A stretch of 64,000 nucleotides of DNA from Sympetrum striolatum (taxonomy: Eukaryota > Arthropoda > Insecta > Odonata > Libellulidae). Below the pieces are notes generated by a model that searched no databases, was not told the DNA's origin, and saw only the letters and a program-made list of their open reading frames with translations. The stretch spans positions 248,001-312,000 of the forward strand of contig CANPUZ010000036.1 in the NCBI GenBank assembly GCA_947579665.1. The letters run 5' to 3'. This document shows positions 10,923 through 22,504 of this stretch, in pieces; position 1 is the stretch's first letter; each line of letters starts with the position of its first letter. Made by a program: the position numbers and the translations under genes.

Positions 10923-11079
10923 CCACTATTTATTACAAAACAATAGTATTTGTCATTAAAAATTATACTCATTCAATCGTATGAATTCAGTACAAACAGA
11001 AATAACACAAAATTAATACATCTATACGAAAAAATTCTCTGGGCGTTCGAGTCTCGAACCCTCGAACTTCGAGGGTTAA

Positions 11080-12745
11080 CTCTCATTCCTATAATACTAC
11101 TAAAGTGTCTCTTCATTTTCTTTCCGCCTTAAAACTGTTCCTGTCACATTATCGTCATATGTTATTGTGGCTCTCCGTTTTCCTCTTGTTACGAATTCAT
11201 TATCCGGAACCTTTTTCACTTAAGGCGAATGGAATGTATTTAGTCAGCAAGCATCCTCGTAAACGGCATTGTACTTGCTGTAATCGAGCTTCTATGAATG
11301 GCCTTCATAACGGCCGGTCATACCCGGCAAATACTATTCTTGCCTCGGAATACCTTGGGAATGGCGTTCACCCTCGAGAAATTCCCAACAAAAAATTCGG
11401 CATTGAGTTTGTCTTTTGCGAGCGGTTGCAGCGTAGGTTCGACGTCCACAACCGCAGGGAAAATATGACACTTGTCTCGGATATCGGTCCTGAAAAGTGC
11501 GAGAGTTGCAGGATAGTGTTTTATTTATAATAGTAAAGTTAGTTATTAGTTAGAGGACTGTTTGAAACCACCAATTACCGCCAAAAGACGGAACGAGGCT
11601 TAGTAAACAAGACGAGTGACTACCAAAAGACAAATGACAAATTATTTATTGTCAAGGATACAACTGGAACGGCAGCATTGTACGAGTGTTAATAACGCCA
11701 TGAAATGAGAATTGTTCAGTGATATGTGATACCTGTTATAAGACGCCCACCTGTGGAACATTTTCAATAGTTTTCGATGGAGAATTGAACTGCCATTGCG
11801 AAAACAGAAGATGAGGGCTGCCAGCCAAAATATCTGAGACCCGCGCTTAATTTTTTCTTGCTTAACGTTGAGGAAATGTGCCCGGGAGTGGAAAATAACC
11901 TGGAATTCCTCTCCTCGGCCCTGCTTTTGTCTAATATGATAGTGAATTTTCTAATGCTGGAAGGGACTCATTACGTCATATGTTGTGGAGTGTGTGTATG
12001 GCGAGAGAGTGAAAAAGTATTCAATTATCGACTCCAATTTTACTGTTTTCTTCGGAAGTGACTTTCGTATGAAGCGCGACTTTTGGTTGTTTGCAACAAA
12101 GGATTGCATTATGTCCGAAGGTATGGATGTAATTCATATTCAATTATGTAATTATTTATTTCAACTAACTGATAAATAAATTTGAGTTCTTAGTTCTGGT
12201 TTGGTTATTATTAACTTATTATTTATTTCAACTAACTAATTAATCGATTCAATTAACTGTTCCATTACGAAAGATAATTTTCTCGAACAAGTTGCTTTAC
12301 GAACCTTCTAAATGTATACAAGGAATCAAACTACGGTGACTTTTTGTCATGTTTGCATATATTCCTGTATTCAATTAGGATAACATTAAATTAGAACGGT
12401 TTCAAGGAGGGAGGTACTCTTTTCTAATGTAATTGTATGCAAAAAGTGCAATGGATATGTGTTCATATGACATTCCTCTGCTTTCATGATTCCAATTGCA
12501 AGGAATGTTATAGCGGCACTGTTTATGACCTCCATGGGGCAATGTTTCGTAGAAGGGTATTGTACGTCCGTGGAATATCCGCGTTTAAGCAATTATTATT
12601 AGCTGCGTATTTGAAATAGTACAATCTGATTATAATAGTGAAATTAAAGTTTCAGATTCAGAAATCAGTAATGTTAAATTCAATATAAATTTGCTACTAT
12701 CCTATCTATAGCTCAAGCAATTTGATTTTCCAGTAAATGAAATAC
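11080..12745. other. No recognised gene; one short direct repeat
   Basis: A 141-codon open frame at 11105-11530 has no recognisable domain or composition that convinces me it is coding. ATTATTTATTTCAACTAACT occurs twice, at 12151-12170 and 12218-12237. Nothing else is supported. Confidence 0.5.
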
Positions 12746-14860
12746 AATGAGACCAGTGGCGCAGCGAGGGGGGGGTTTTAGGGGTTCAAACCCCCCCCAA
12801 GAGTCAAGTCCTATGGGCTCTTGGTAACTCGGGGCTTTTTTTTCTGTTGAAGAGTACAAAACCCCAATCATCACGCAAGTCTTAGAGATACACTGCTTGA
12901 TAAATTCAGCGAAATCTTTTCGGTAGCAGAGCAGGCCTAGAGCCGACATCGATATTAATGGGACACTAAGATACGAGTGTTTTGCACTCAATGTTCAACG
13001 CGTGCACTTCTTATGCCTATCCTTCAATATTATGACTCACACCATAAGATAAGATTCCCATGAGAAATAATCGAAAGTGCTGATTCGTTTACTCCTCGCA
13101 AAAACACAAAGGAGCATTCGAGAAGTAATTCGAAACTTTCACACTGAAAACAGAGATTAGGATTACGTTTATGAGACAAACAGATTGATAAAACGCTCAG
13201 ATCTTCTGCATGTGACTGTTTCAAGGGTGTGAATTCAAAGCTAGGCTCGTGATTAGTACTTTTGAGAAATTCATAGTGAACAGTTTGAAGGAGAGTTTAG
13301 TTTGCATTTCATAAGGTACAGACGGACATCCGAAATATTTTTTCACAATCTGCGAATAGCTCAAGGCCTCTATCGGAAAAACGTAAGATAAGTAAGGCTA
13401 TGTGGTTTTTTTGTGAAATGACCATTATAAGCTGCATAAATTAGGATTGCCTTTTCTAGGGCTGTTATCGGAGGGCACACCAGAAAATGAGTTTAGTGAT
13501 AATTGCAAGTGATATTGCTACTTGTTCCTTTATTAAGCATTCTGGACGAATAAAAGTCTGTACAGTAGACTCTTCATTACTCCGGATGATAGAAAATATA
13601 CTGATTCTTATTCTATGATTACCTGTTATTTTGCTGTATATTTACGAAAATAATTCGATAACCGAATTTCCGTAGAAATTTGAAGAAATATTGGAGCAAT
13701 AAAAGATATCACTAAAATATAATTTTCGATGATTTTATTAATAATATACCATTTTGGAAGCGAATCAGTCAGCTGAAAGGTATAGTGCGCTTAGGTATGT
13801 ACGCACAGATTTATTGGAACAGTGACTTGATGGCTTGAAATAAATTTGATGAACTGTTAAAACTGTGGCTTAAATTTTCCAGCTTCCTTTTTGCTCCTTC
13901 CACCATTTTTTTCTCTGGAAATAGAATCCAACGAACCTCATGACTTATTCTGTCAACCACGTGGTCATGCAATGCCCCTTCAAAATTTCAGTTCATGGAA
14001 AACTTTTGTTTTCTTTGAACACAATGCGTAAGACTGGGTTTGCGTCAGCTCTCTGCTTGTTAAACAACCTAACTACTTCTTGGTCTAAATAATTGTAAGT
14101 TGACGACTTCATTTTTTTCACCTTGGTGTGTAACTTTAATTCTGCAAATTCAATTGTAATATCAATTATAATCAAGAGTAAACTGTATTTTTTAATGCAG
14201 CCGAAGTTTTAATGCTCGGTTTGTGACGCATTCAACTGAATACTTAGCTAATCCATAATTAACGAAATCAGGCTTAATTGTAAGCCTACCAGAAAATTTC
14301 ATCTGATATAAAAGATTTTTGGTTCTTAGAAGAGAAGTCAATTTTAAAAACAAGGGATGAAGTCACACCTAAGAAACCTGCTGATTATATGGTCTAATAA
14401 CGAAAGATATTCAAATAAGCATGGGCAATGTGGGGATCTAATGAGTGGATATCACGTTTTATGTCACTTGCCAAGTAATCGTTACTAATTTTTTTCCTTC
14501 TCACGCTTGGCTTGGCTTGGCAACCTCTTGGAAGAAAGAACTCTGAAAGACTCGGGAAGATTGTATCTAAAACACTAAAAAACTTCAAAATGACTTTTTA
14601 ATAGATATTGGATGTATCCAAACAACACTTATGATAAGTTTCCAATAGTTCGCTTATGTAAACTACTATCTAGGAAACTGTAATTAGTTGGCTACCTAAG
14701 TGTTAAACTCCTCTATTTTTTAATGTATTTAGTTTTTGAAAGAATTGACGTATTTGTAATAAGTAACGAGCATGAATATACTAGCCCCTGTAAGTTAGGC
14801 ATTTTTCGTTTCCTTGGACCCCTCCCATTGGCAAATCCTGGCTGCGCCACTGAATGAGAC
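12746..14860. mobile_element. hAT-type DNA transposon copy with 8-bp target duplication
   Basis: The element proper is 12754-14852. Its termini are inverted: CAGTGGCGCAGCGAGG on the left and the complement of CAGTGGCGCAGCCAGG on the right, matching at 15 of 16 positions. It is flanked by AATGAGAC at 12746-12753 and again at 14853-14860, a perfect 8-bp target site duplication as expected for hAT transposons. The left end continues into a G8 run and a C8 run separated by TTTTAGGGGTTCAAA. No transposase with a BED finger or RNase H-like fold is visible in about 2.1 kb, so it is a non-autonomous or thoroughly decayed copy. Confidence 0.85.
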
Positions 14861-16019
14861 GTATTAAATTGAATTGAAGGTTGGCATCTTTAAGTCAATT
14901 TCGAAACGAATGCTCTAAAATAGAGTCTTTGGCAACATTAAATAACCGTATAGGATAAAATCTAAGTTTAAAGGTATGCCAAGGGATGTTGTGTTCGTAG
15001 CTTCGTATTTTGCGAGGAGAATTATGATGACAATTTCAGCTAAGGATATCCTCTACTCAGTTCATCTTCATGAATTTTGTATTTTTTAGAATCACAAAGG
15101 ATCACTCTCATGTGCAAGATTCCTCTCGTAGAGGTACCATTGTTGCGATAATAAATATTTTGTTTTAATAAAGTTATTATTTAACCTTAAGGATATTTAA
15201 TCTCTCTCTGAGTATTATAAAGTTCAAGTATTGAATTATTAATGAACATCGATAACTTGAATTTCGCAGTCGAAGCCAGAAGACCTGGAGTATTTATGAT
15301 GTTTTGTCCACAAATATTCCTGTGGATTTTTCTCTGATTAAATTGGATGATTTATAATAAAACAAAATATTTATTATTCCATTAATTCTAATCATTCGGT
15401 CTTCTGGCTTAAAAAATGCGTTTTAGAAACGGAAAGTTATTTGGTATTATCTGTATATTTGATAAACTTTTATATTAAAGTATGCTTAAAATTTAACTTC
15501 GGAGACGAGAAATGTCTCGTAAGTTTAATTATGCTTCAGATACGCGACAATAAGTTAATATATAATTTTATCATCTACAAACATGGATGGAATAGGCTTT
15601 TGAGATCGCCTTTCTTGTGTATAAAATAAGTAAACAACAAATGAGTACATTCAGAACGCGTTTTAAGAAGATCGAAATTTTTATGAAGTAACAAAAACTA
15701 ATTAATCGACAAACGAAGTTTAAAATCTTGTTTTTGGCTTCGAAACATAGTATGAGGTGATAAATCATGTTGTGTTTTGCAGAATTAAGATTTTTACAAA
15801 GGGTTCATAACAGAGGATTTCCTAATTGTTAGGAAACGCTTATTGATTTTGAGTATTGACCTTAAAATGATATCGATTTGGTTATTCATAACTTAAAACC
15901 ATCGCTAGTACTATAAGATTAGGAAAATATTGAAAAATTATTTAGGTTTTGTATAGCAATAAATGTCTTTGTGCTTATTGAATAAATTTTGAAATAATTT
16001 AATCTTTCTTACTTCGCAG
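14861..16019. other. No recognised gene; interleaved inverted repeats
   Basis: Two inverted pairs overlap: AAGCCAGAAGACC (15273-15285) with its complement at 15398-15410, and AATAAATATTTTGTTTTAAT (from 15150) with its near complement at 15352-15375. A small hairpin CCACA-8-TGTGG is at 15308-15325. The remainder is AT-rich with no support for a gene. Confidence 0.5.
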
Positions 16020-16118
16020 ACATCGCTGAAGTTATTTCTTCGTTGACTTGTTTTACCGAAGGGAGTGGCATATTCTGGACTGCGCAAGTCACCAAAGGCT
16101 TCTCAGGTCACAGCATAG
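16020..16118 (+). CDS. Candidate internal exon, phase 1-1, unknown protein
   Basis: The 99-base segment is bounded by a good acceptor (CTTTCTTACTTCGCAG) and a consensus donor (ATAG|GTGAGT). Only one of three frames is open: two leading bases, 32 codons and one trailing base, so both flanking introns would be phase 1. The peptide includes AEVISSLTCFTEGSG and FWTAQVTKGFSGHSI; I do not recognise a family. Two more + strand candidates (35069-35203 and 56296-56355) have the same phase pattern and could belong to one long-intron gene. The window contains no evidence of transcription, so this is inference from splice signals and frame. Confidence 0.4.
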
Positions 16119-17815
16119 GTGAGTGTAAACTGTTTCACCTTGTAAGGATCGTTATTCATAGTTGGGGGCTATGACAGATTTCGGTTGCGTTTTCAACGAT
16201 CCAGGAAATTTCGAACAGAAAATTATATAACTTTGCTTCTAATATTTCATTACTTCGAAGCAAATGATTCTTTGTAATACTAGTGAGTGGATTTTACAAT
16301 TTTAAGACAGTTGTTGGAACACAATGCAAAATACGGACATATTAGTTCTATGCTTCAATATCAAGTAGACCAAATAAATTTACCTTCCAAGAATTCTTTT
16401 ACATATCATGTACGAGTATTAACCCTCATATGGATTCTCTGCGCCTTTGCGGCGCTCGTGGTTTTTAAAATGCTTTTATTATTGCCCAATACGATGGATC
16501 TTGCTGAAAATTTCAGTGGTCTAATTTTTCTGCATTTTTAGGCTATGAGTTTAATTTTGCGCGCATAGTGCGTTTAGTTTTCATTTTATTGGCTAATGGA
16601 AAACGTTACGTCGTTGGATTTTCGGCGCCGCTGCGGCTACGCGAGTTTTCTCGCCGCTATGTCGGGGACTGCACTCACAATAGTTATTTAATGGTTCTTA
16701 TTTCATGAAATGGTATATTATATTTATGATCATAATATTTAAATGATGAAGCTTTCTAAATCATTTAAAATTGTTGAACATAGGGCCAAGTTTGCTATGC
16801 CAAATATATTTCATCTATTACCCAAGTATCATACATTTTTCTTATTTTATAATTTTCTTTTACAAAACTTCAACTAAATGCAATCATAGATTTTAGAAAT
16901 TTATTGCTAGCCTAAGGGTGTTATTTCATGGACTATGTTTCAGGACTACTGGCACTAACATTTTACTTAATTCGTCTACAAATTCTGAACGAATGAATTC
17001 TTCTCATCTTTAGTGAATTCCAACCGAGGGACTCTATCCTTGCCGTAACGCTGCTATCAAACCTGAAATCCCCGCAAACGAATCGGGCTGCTCTATGCTC
17101 TATGCTATCTACCTTTATTCTTGGTCACTTGATGATCAATCTCTGAAACTAGTCGTGTTTTGTTTCCATTTATTGTTTATTATAAATACCGTTGAAAAAG
17201 TACACACTTTTATTTTTCAACACGGTTATTACATTCATAATAGTTGTAAAGGAATCTTAAGAAGAAAACACGGAGTAGCAGTGGAAGGGGCGTACATAAA
17301 GGCGACCTGAGGGAAATAGATTCGACCTGAGATTCCTTTCGATTATGGCGCTTTAACCTTTGAGGTGCAGATAAATCTTTGCGAGGATCCCAGGACTCGT
17401 CTTCGGTATCACCTAAGACCACCAGGAGCTTCGCTCTGTTTTCCCATATTTTATGAGTATTGCTCTCTCGAGCTTTGCTCATTTTATTTTTAGCTTGTAG
17501 GTTTTCTTTTTTAGGTATTTAAATTCATTGCGTAGATCAGTGGCCGCGGGCACTACGTGTTTGCTCTTTCGCTTGGGCGCACTTGCCTAAGCTGTTTATA
17601 ATACCAGTGGTTCGAAATTTTTCTAATTTTATTCCTCGGGAGATGCTTTTTATTTTTCCGCTCCCGCGGGAATTACTTCGATCAATATTTTACATAAAAT
17701 TCTTCGATTTGTAGTACTTTGCTCGACCACCGCTTTCGGAGGCCCGTGCGTATTTTCCGTGTATTTTTTAAATAAGACGTAAATGTTTTAATAAAGATCG
17801 AAAAAGAGTCATTCT
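16119..17815. other. No recognised feature
   Basis: It would be intron if the exon candidate at 16020-16118 is real. It includes a CG-richer patch at 16610-16680 and an AATAAAG at about 17792. A TTAACCCTCATATGG string near 16422 resembles a piggyBac end but has no partner. Confidence 0.45.
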
Positions 17816-17819
17816 ATCT

Positions 17820-19530
17820 TCAGTCATCATTCTAACTGGGCCAAAATGCTCGGGACAATCGCGATCCTCGAGGATGAAGTACTCTGAGCGACGGACGTTC
17901 TCCCTCAGAGAATTCTTTTGAATTTTTGATTAATATCATTCAAAATATTAATAAAACCGAGAAATCTAAATCTAGTCAATCAACTGCCGTCTCTGTTGGC
18001 AACTCCCACTTCCGACCTCTGCAATTTTAACAAATGAAGGCCATCAAACGAAGCACCTTTATGTTCGAAATGTTTCACCGAAGTCGTTCTCTCTCCCGAC
18101 AATGCCGATTTAATTACACCGAAAGAGTTAATTCAGAAAGAAGAAAGGTTAATGCTTCCGAATGTGGCAAAAAAACAGTCAAAACAAGTCAAATACAATT
18201 AAAGTGAATGTCCCTATTCTAATGGGATTTCAACAATGAAATGGCGTATGTGGCCGAGATTTAGATTTTGCCGGTCGTAGTATTTCATCTAAAAGTGGGT
18301 ACCGCAATCGTTGTGCCGCGTAACAATGCAAATGCGTAGTAGTAGTAGTATTGTTGAAAGTGCTTCGACAGCTGAGGTCATTTCGCACATTGGCTCCCAC
18401 CGGGAATCGAACCCGGGACCGCTTTCACCAAAGGCGAACGCGCTGCCCACATGACTATCCGGGAGCCCCAAATGCAAATGCGCCCGTCACAGAGAGGACG
18501 CAAGAAATGATTGACGATGTTTATCATAGTCCGCGGCCATAGAGAAAGTCCGCGGATCAAATGAGGCCGCGGCGACCCTTTCCGTCCCCTCCCGCCCCCT
18601 CCCGCTGTGGGCTGAAGGGTGCGGCAGGGACTCACGTCAGAATCAGTTCCGACAATTTCCATCGCTGTTTCCACCAATATAAATTTAGGCGAAAAAAGCC
18701 AGTGCGACCGACGGACACCCGTTTGGATGGCAATGAAATTGATTCCGATACTCCGTCCGCCGACGTAGGAGATCAGAATAATTGGTGCCAAGTGGTAAGG
18801 GAAAGGTTCCCTCCTATTATACGTACTGTGGCCACGTTTCTTCGCCACTTATGTCGGCAAATTCGTCTCGCTCGAGAGACGAAGGAGATATCCCCCTTCG
18901 AATAATAATGCCAAAAATACCTCCAATTTATCTTAACGACTCTAGAAACTGGGTACAACTTTTTCGTATGATGTGCAGCTTCAAGCGGATGGCGCAATTG
19001 TTCGGGAGACGAGTTATTGTTAAGTTTACTTCGGCGAAAGACTTAAAGAATTTTTAATCAATGAGAAAATTGAATTCTTTACTTATCGACTCGCCTACGA
19101 GAAGAAGAGTAATTTTTTCATAAGAGACCTCCCGATCGATATTTTAACAGATGACACCAACGACTTCCTCCGGGACGATAACATTATTTGCAGCAGAATG
19201 TCGCAATTGGAGACTTCGCGTCCAACCAAAAATATTTTGAACAAAATCAGTTCCCTCACGGCCTCTGCCATCGTTTCGAGCTTGATAATAAAGAAATGAT
19301 GGCTGAATTCTTAAATGCCCGATATGTATGCGGCTTTAAAATCGAAAAGTTCAAGCCTCCTAAAAGCCCACCGCAATGTCATACCTGGCAGTAATTCGGG
19401 CATGTTGATGAAGCAATATGCAGCCCAAATGTGTGCGGTTTTAATCATTAACCGCGCTTTTGACTGCGCATTCATCCGTCGGTATCTCACATTCCTCCTT
19501 GAGAGGAATTCTCGCTAAACGGGCTCCCTC
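17820..19530 (+). pseudogene. Decayed jockey-type LINE ORF1 (gag-like) remnant
   Basis: Short stretches in changing frames match the ORF1 of the LINE at 57369-59010. Around 19060-19150 the peptide NEKIEFFTYRLAYEKK followed by FFIRDLPIDI corresponds to NIEFFTYQIPNQK and VVRNLP in the intact copy. Near 18905-18965 lies KIPPIYLNDSRNW, which corresponds to the KIPSVKIMYDRNW region. At 19370-19440 QCHTWQ, FGH and CSPNVCG are a broken CCHC zinc knuckle. Several frameshifts and stops separate these blocks. No endonuclease or reverse transcriptase follows. The portion before 18337 (for example TEKSKSSQSTAVSVGNSHF near 17960) is less certain. A SINE splits the remnant at 18337-18470. Confidence 0.6.
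18325..18482 (-). mobile_element. tRNA-derived SINE with 12-bp target duplication
   Basis: The element is 18337-18470, read on the - strand. AATGCAAATGCG occurs at 18325-18336 and again at 18471-18482, a perfect 12-bp target duplication. The 5' head begins GGGGCTCCCGGATAG and ends in a near-canonical T-arm, CCGGGTTCGATTCCCGG, followed by TGGGAGCC. GGCTCCC and GGGAGCC could form a 7-bp acceptor stem. The anticodon region is irregular, so it is not a working tRNA. The 3' end is a (TAC)n run (18337-18351) rather than poly(A). Pol III A- and B-box-like sites are expected in the head. Confidence 0.85.
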
Positions 19531-19796
19531 TCCCCTGCCTCTGGCATCGGCTCTCCTTAGGTGTTGCTGCCCATTAGATTCCGCTAGAGCCACCGAGCCG
19601 CGTCAAGGCTGACAGTTAGGCTTCGCCGGGGGTGTTATAAGGACCACCAACCACAAACTTTAAGCAGTAGCCGTTGACCGATTACGAGAAATATACTTTT
19701 TCGATCCACCCTAGTGCTCAATCGTCCCGCGGTCCATTTTCCGGTCCGCATAAACCGGCATTATCGAAATTATCCAAGGTATTCCGCATATACAGG
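19531..19796. other. No recognised feature
   Basis: Moderately CG-rich sequence after the LINE remnant, including GGCTTCGCCGGGGGTGTTAT. It may be the 3' part of the same degraded element but I cannot show it. Confidence 0.4.
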
Positions 19797-20150
19797 GTGT
19801 CCGAAAAGTAGTGATAATCGGAAGAACTCCTCTTGGGCGACCCGAATCACCCCACTTTTAGGGTCTCCGCTCTTTATTCGTCTCCGAGTTACGTATTTTT
19901 TCGTATTTTTCGAAAAAAAAAAAGAAAATGACTTTCAGGGCACTTTTTGTCACGGTAACGTAAATAATTGAGATACAGGGTTTATTCTTTTCCTTAGAAT
20001 AACTGAATAATTGCGCTAAGTGAGACAAAAGCATTTTTCGTCACAGCTGCTTCCATTAATTCAAAATTTAACTTAAAATTTCGAAAATTGTGACGTCATC
20101 AATTTGAAAAGAGTCGCATTAAAAAAATTTTTGGTGACTACTTAAAAATC
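19793..20150 (+). repeat. Probable transposable element terminus
   Basis: The segment opens with TACAGGGTGTCCGAAAAGTA, a wording that resembles termini of abundant dispersed repeats in arthropod genomes, and TACAGGG recurs at about 19975. I could not find a matching inverted end or a target duplication, so its class and right boundary are open. Confidence 0.35.
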
Positions 20151-22504
20151 TTCTTCAATTTATTAGCTGTTTCTCACGAATAATATATTGAGCTATCTTC
20201 ACTGCAACATTCTTAAGATTGGATTTAAACACAGTTAGTCGGAGATTTTCCGTTTTAACGGACGAGTCAACACCTTAGTGTAACTCGAATTGGTGGTATT
20301 AATGCGTTCAATCATCCAAACTACAAAACGTTTTCCTAGTTGGCATCGCTTAGGCACTCCCATGGCGGTAAGAAGAAATCCCCCTTCCCCCTCGTTACTA
20401 GGCGAAGTCAACAACAATATCCCTCGCGAGTATTACAAATTATGAGCCAATGTTGGGATTCGAGGCGTAACCAAGCTTTCCCATCAATGCATTCCGCGAA
20501 CGTTTCAATTAATACAGTCTTTTGCCTGCTTTTATTCGTTGTTATACATTACGCTCCTAGTTTTTGATCTTCATGACGACTTTGGTATATTTTACGGACT
20601 TGATTGGATATCGTTCTTGATGAGTCTCACGCCGCTGTGTACTCAATTGTAATCCTGGCTTTTGATATCTCTTAGGACTTATTCTGTGAGGCTCTTGTGG
20701 GAGAACATGAGTTTTTTGCAACCTCAAAATTACGCAATATCTTCGTTTATTCTAACGAAATTCTTGGAGCTCCGGATTGAAAATTACTATCTATAATTCA
20801 TAGACATTTCTCCGGATATACCTATGTATAAGATATAGAGAGAATAAGGAAATGCTTTTGTTTGACGTAGGTCATACTAATATTATTAATGCTTATAGGT
20901 GCTGTCGTTTCTCATTTCTCTTAAAATTTTTCCCTTTTCTAAGTAAAACGATATTTTAGAGGAAAACGATTGATTCGAAGCTCAAAATTACATCAAAATG
21001 TAAACACATTATTATACTAAAATACATGTAAATAAAAAATTGGCGATAGCTTTTGTAATTGAACTATGGTTGTATAACTACGCTGTCATCAATTGACGAA
21101 TATCGGAACTTTTGTTGCAAAACTTCCTTTGTTGATTGTTTTTGCCTTGTTGTCAGCTGCTTAGAAAACTTTGAACGTTTCCTTTTGTCGAGGAATTTAA
21201 TTATTCATTTTTAGTAATAGGTTTGCACAATCTGCCATGAAATTGGGATTCATGATGATTAACATTTTCTGACAAAAATTCAGGCTATTCTCGCTCCATG
21301 TCCATCCTATACCCTGTGTAAAATATTGAAAAACATGAAACCTTTGACTCTGCGAAAGTTTATTTTGTTAGCTATAGTTTGTAAATGTGGACATTTCTAA
21401 CAAATGTTCGCATATTTTCTTCACAAACATTATTTATTCGAACATTTTTATGCATGCAAAATATTCTATCTTTTCCGAATTTGGTATTGTGGAAGAGCAA
21501 GGAATTTATAATGTCAATTGATGAGAGAATAGTTAAACGATTCTGGTTGTCTAACATGTACGTTATAGCCAACCAGTGGCTCTAGAACACGTCCAAGGGC
21601 TGTCAGGCATTGTCTATAGCAAGTTACGGCTCGATCGGTAATGGGAGAGAAACAAGGTGCGTTTGCGTAAAACCATATTTTCTCGCTTTTCTTTCCTTCT
21701 CCTCCTTACCACAGCGTACATATCGATGCCACTTACGGAGAATAACCATTTCTCTTTTCCTTATTATTAGCATCTGGTTAATCGGTTATTATATTTGTGA
21801 TTTCGGAGTTTATTTGGTTTCTGCACATGTTCTAAACAAATTTCGGAGGAGAAGAAAAATAATTTTTGTAAGCGTAATTCTATAATCTTCATTGCATTTA
21901 TTAAAATTAATTGATTCAACAAAGATGAATAACGATATTCACAGCAGGTTTTACAACTGAAAATAGTCCCTTGCCCTGTGCTAGGATAAACAAATCTTTA
22001 GATATTTAAGAGAAAGAAGAATCAGTTAAAAATATCTCGGAATAAATGTGATAACTGCTCGCAGGAGGAACGTTATGGCTTCGCTTATCCCACTGAAATT
22101 AATCATTACTCCTTTAATGTCATCTTAAAATATGATCTATATCAATGACTAATCGACTTCACAGAAGGTCGTTCAATGAATGGGAATATTACTTACAGTC
22201 ATAAAACCTTACAGAGAGAGTCACAAATCTTATTCGCTGAACCCCATTTAGTTTCGTTTTCACAATACGTCCCTTCTTTTGATTAAAAGTACAATCTATA
22301 ACACAATATAAAACCCTTTCTCCGCATGGAAACATTAATTATAGTACTGAATACGAACTTTTACATTTGCACTGGTAGATAAGATGTTTTATTACTAATC
22401 CAATGATCATACGTTTTTATACGTGGTTGATAATATTTACGATTAAGGAGTTTTTAATAAATATAAGCGGCACTTATCATTGTTATATCAGGTATATTCC
22501 TTTG
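20151..22504. other. No recognised gene
   Basis: AT-rich sequence. A copy of the satellite junction motif (inverted TCTCCGGATATACCTATGTA) lies at 20806-20835. Open frames here are short and have no recognisable content. Confidence 0.5.

Larger units (their letters stand above)
9982..11079 (+). mobile_element. piggyBac-type element, non-autonomous
   Basis: Both ends carry the TTAA target (9982-9985 and 11076-11079) joined to matching termini: CCCTCGAGCG on the left and CTTCGAGGG on the right, giving an inverted TTAACCCTCGA. TTAA duplication with CCC ends is the hallmark of the piggyBac superfamily. Inside are palindromes of TTGCGTATACGCAA type and the N-terminal part of a transposase frame (10504-10731). 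The total length, about 1.1 kb, is less than half that of a complete piggyBac. The DDD catalytic domain is absent, so it would need a transposase from elsewhere. Confidence 0.8.

Noticed and set aside
11105..11530. 141-codon open frame
   Set aside because: No recognisable domain, no support from splice sites or neighbours; kept only as a note.
16420..16680. Second piggyBac end (TTAACCCTCATATGG)
   Set aside because: No matching inverted terminus followed by TTAA was found downstream.
18337..18470. Functional tRNA gene on the - strand
   Set aside because: The acceptor and T-arms are good, but the anticodon arm does not fold properly and the copy has a target duplication and a (TAC)n tail, so it is a SINE.
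18378..18905. Open frames of 114 and 156 codons on opposite strands
   Set aside because: They run across the SINE, its target duplication and the LINE remnant, and their peptides have no recognisable content; the GC-rich composition explains them.
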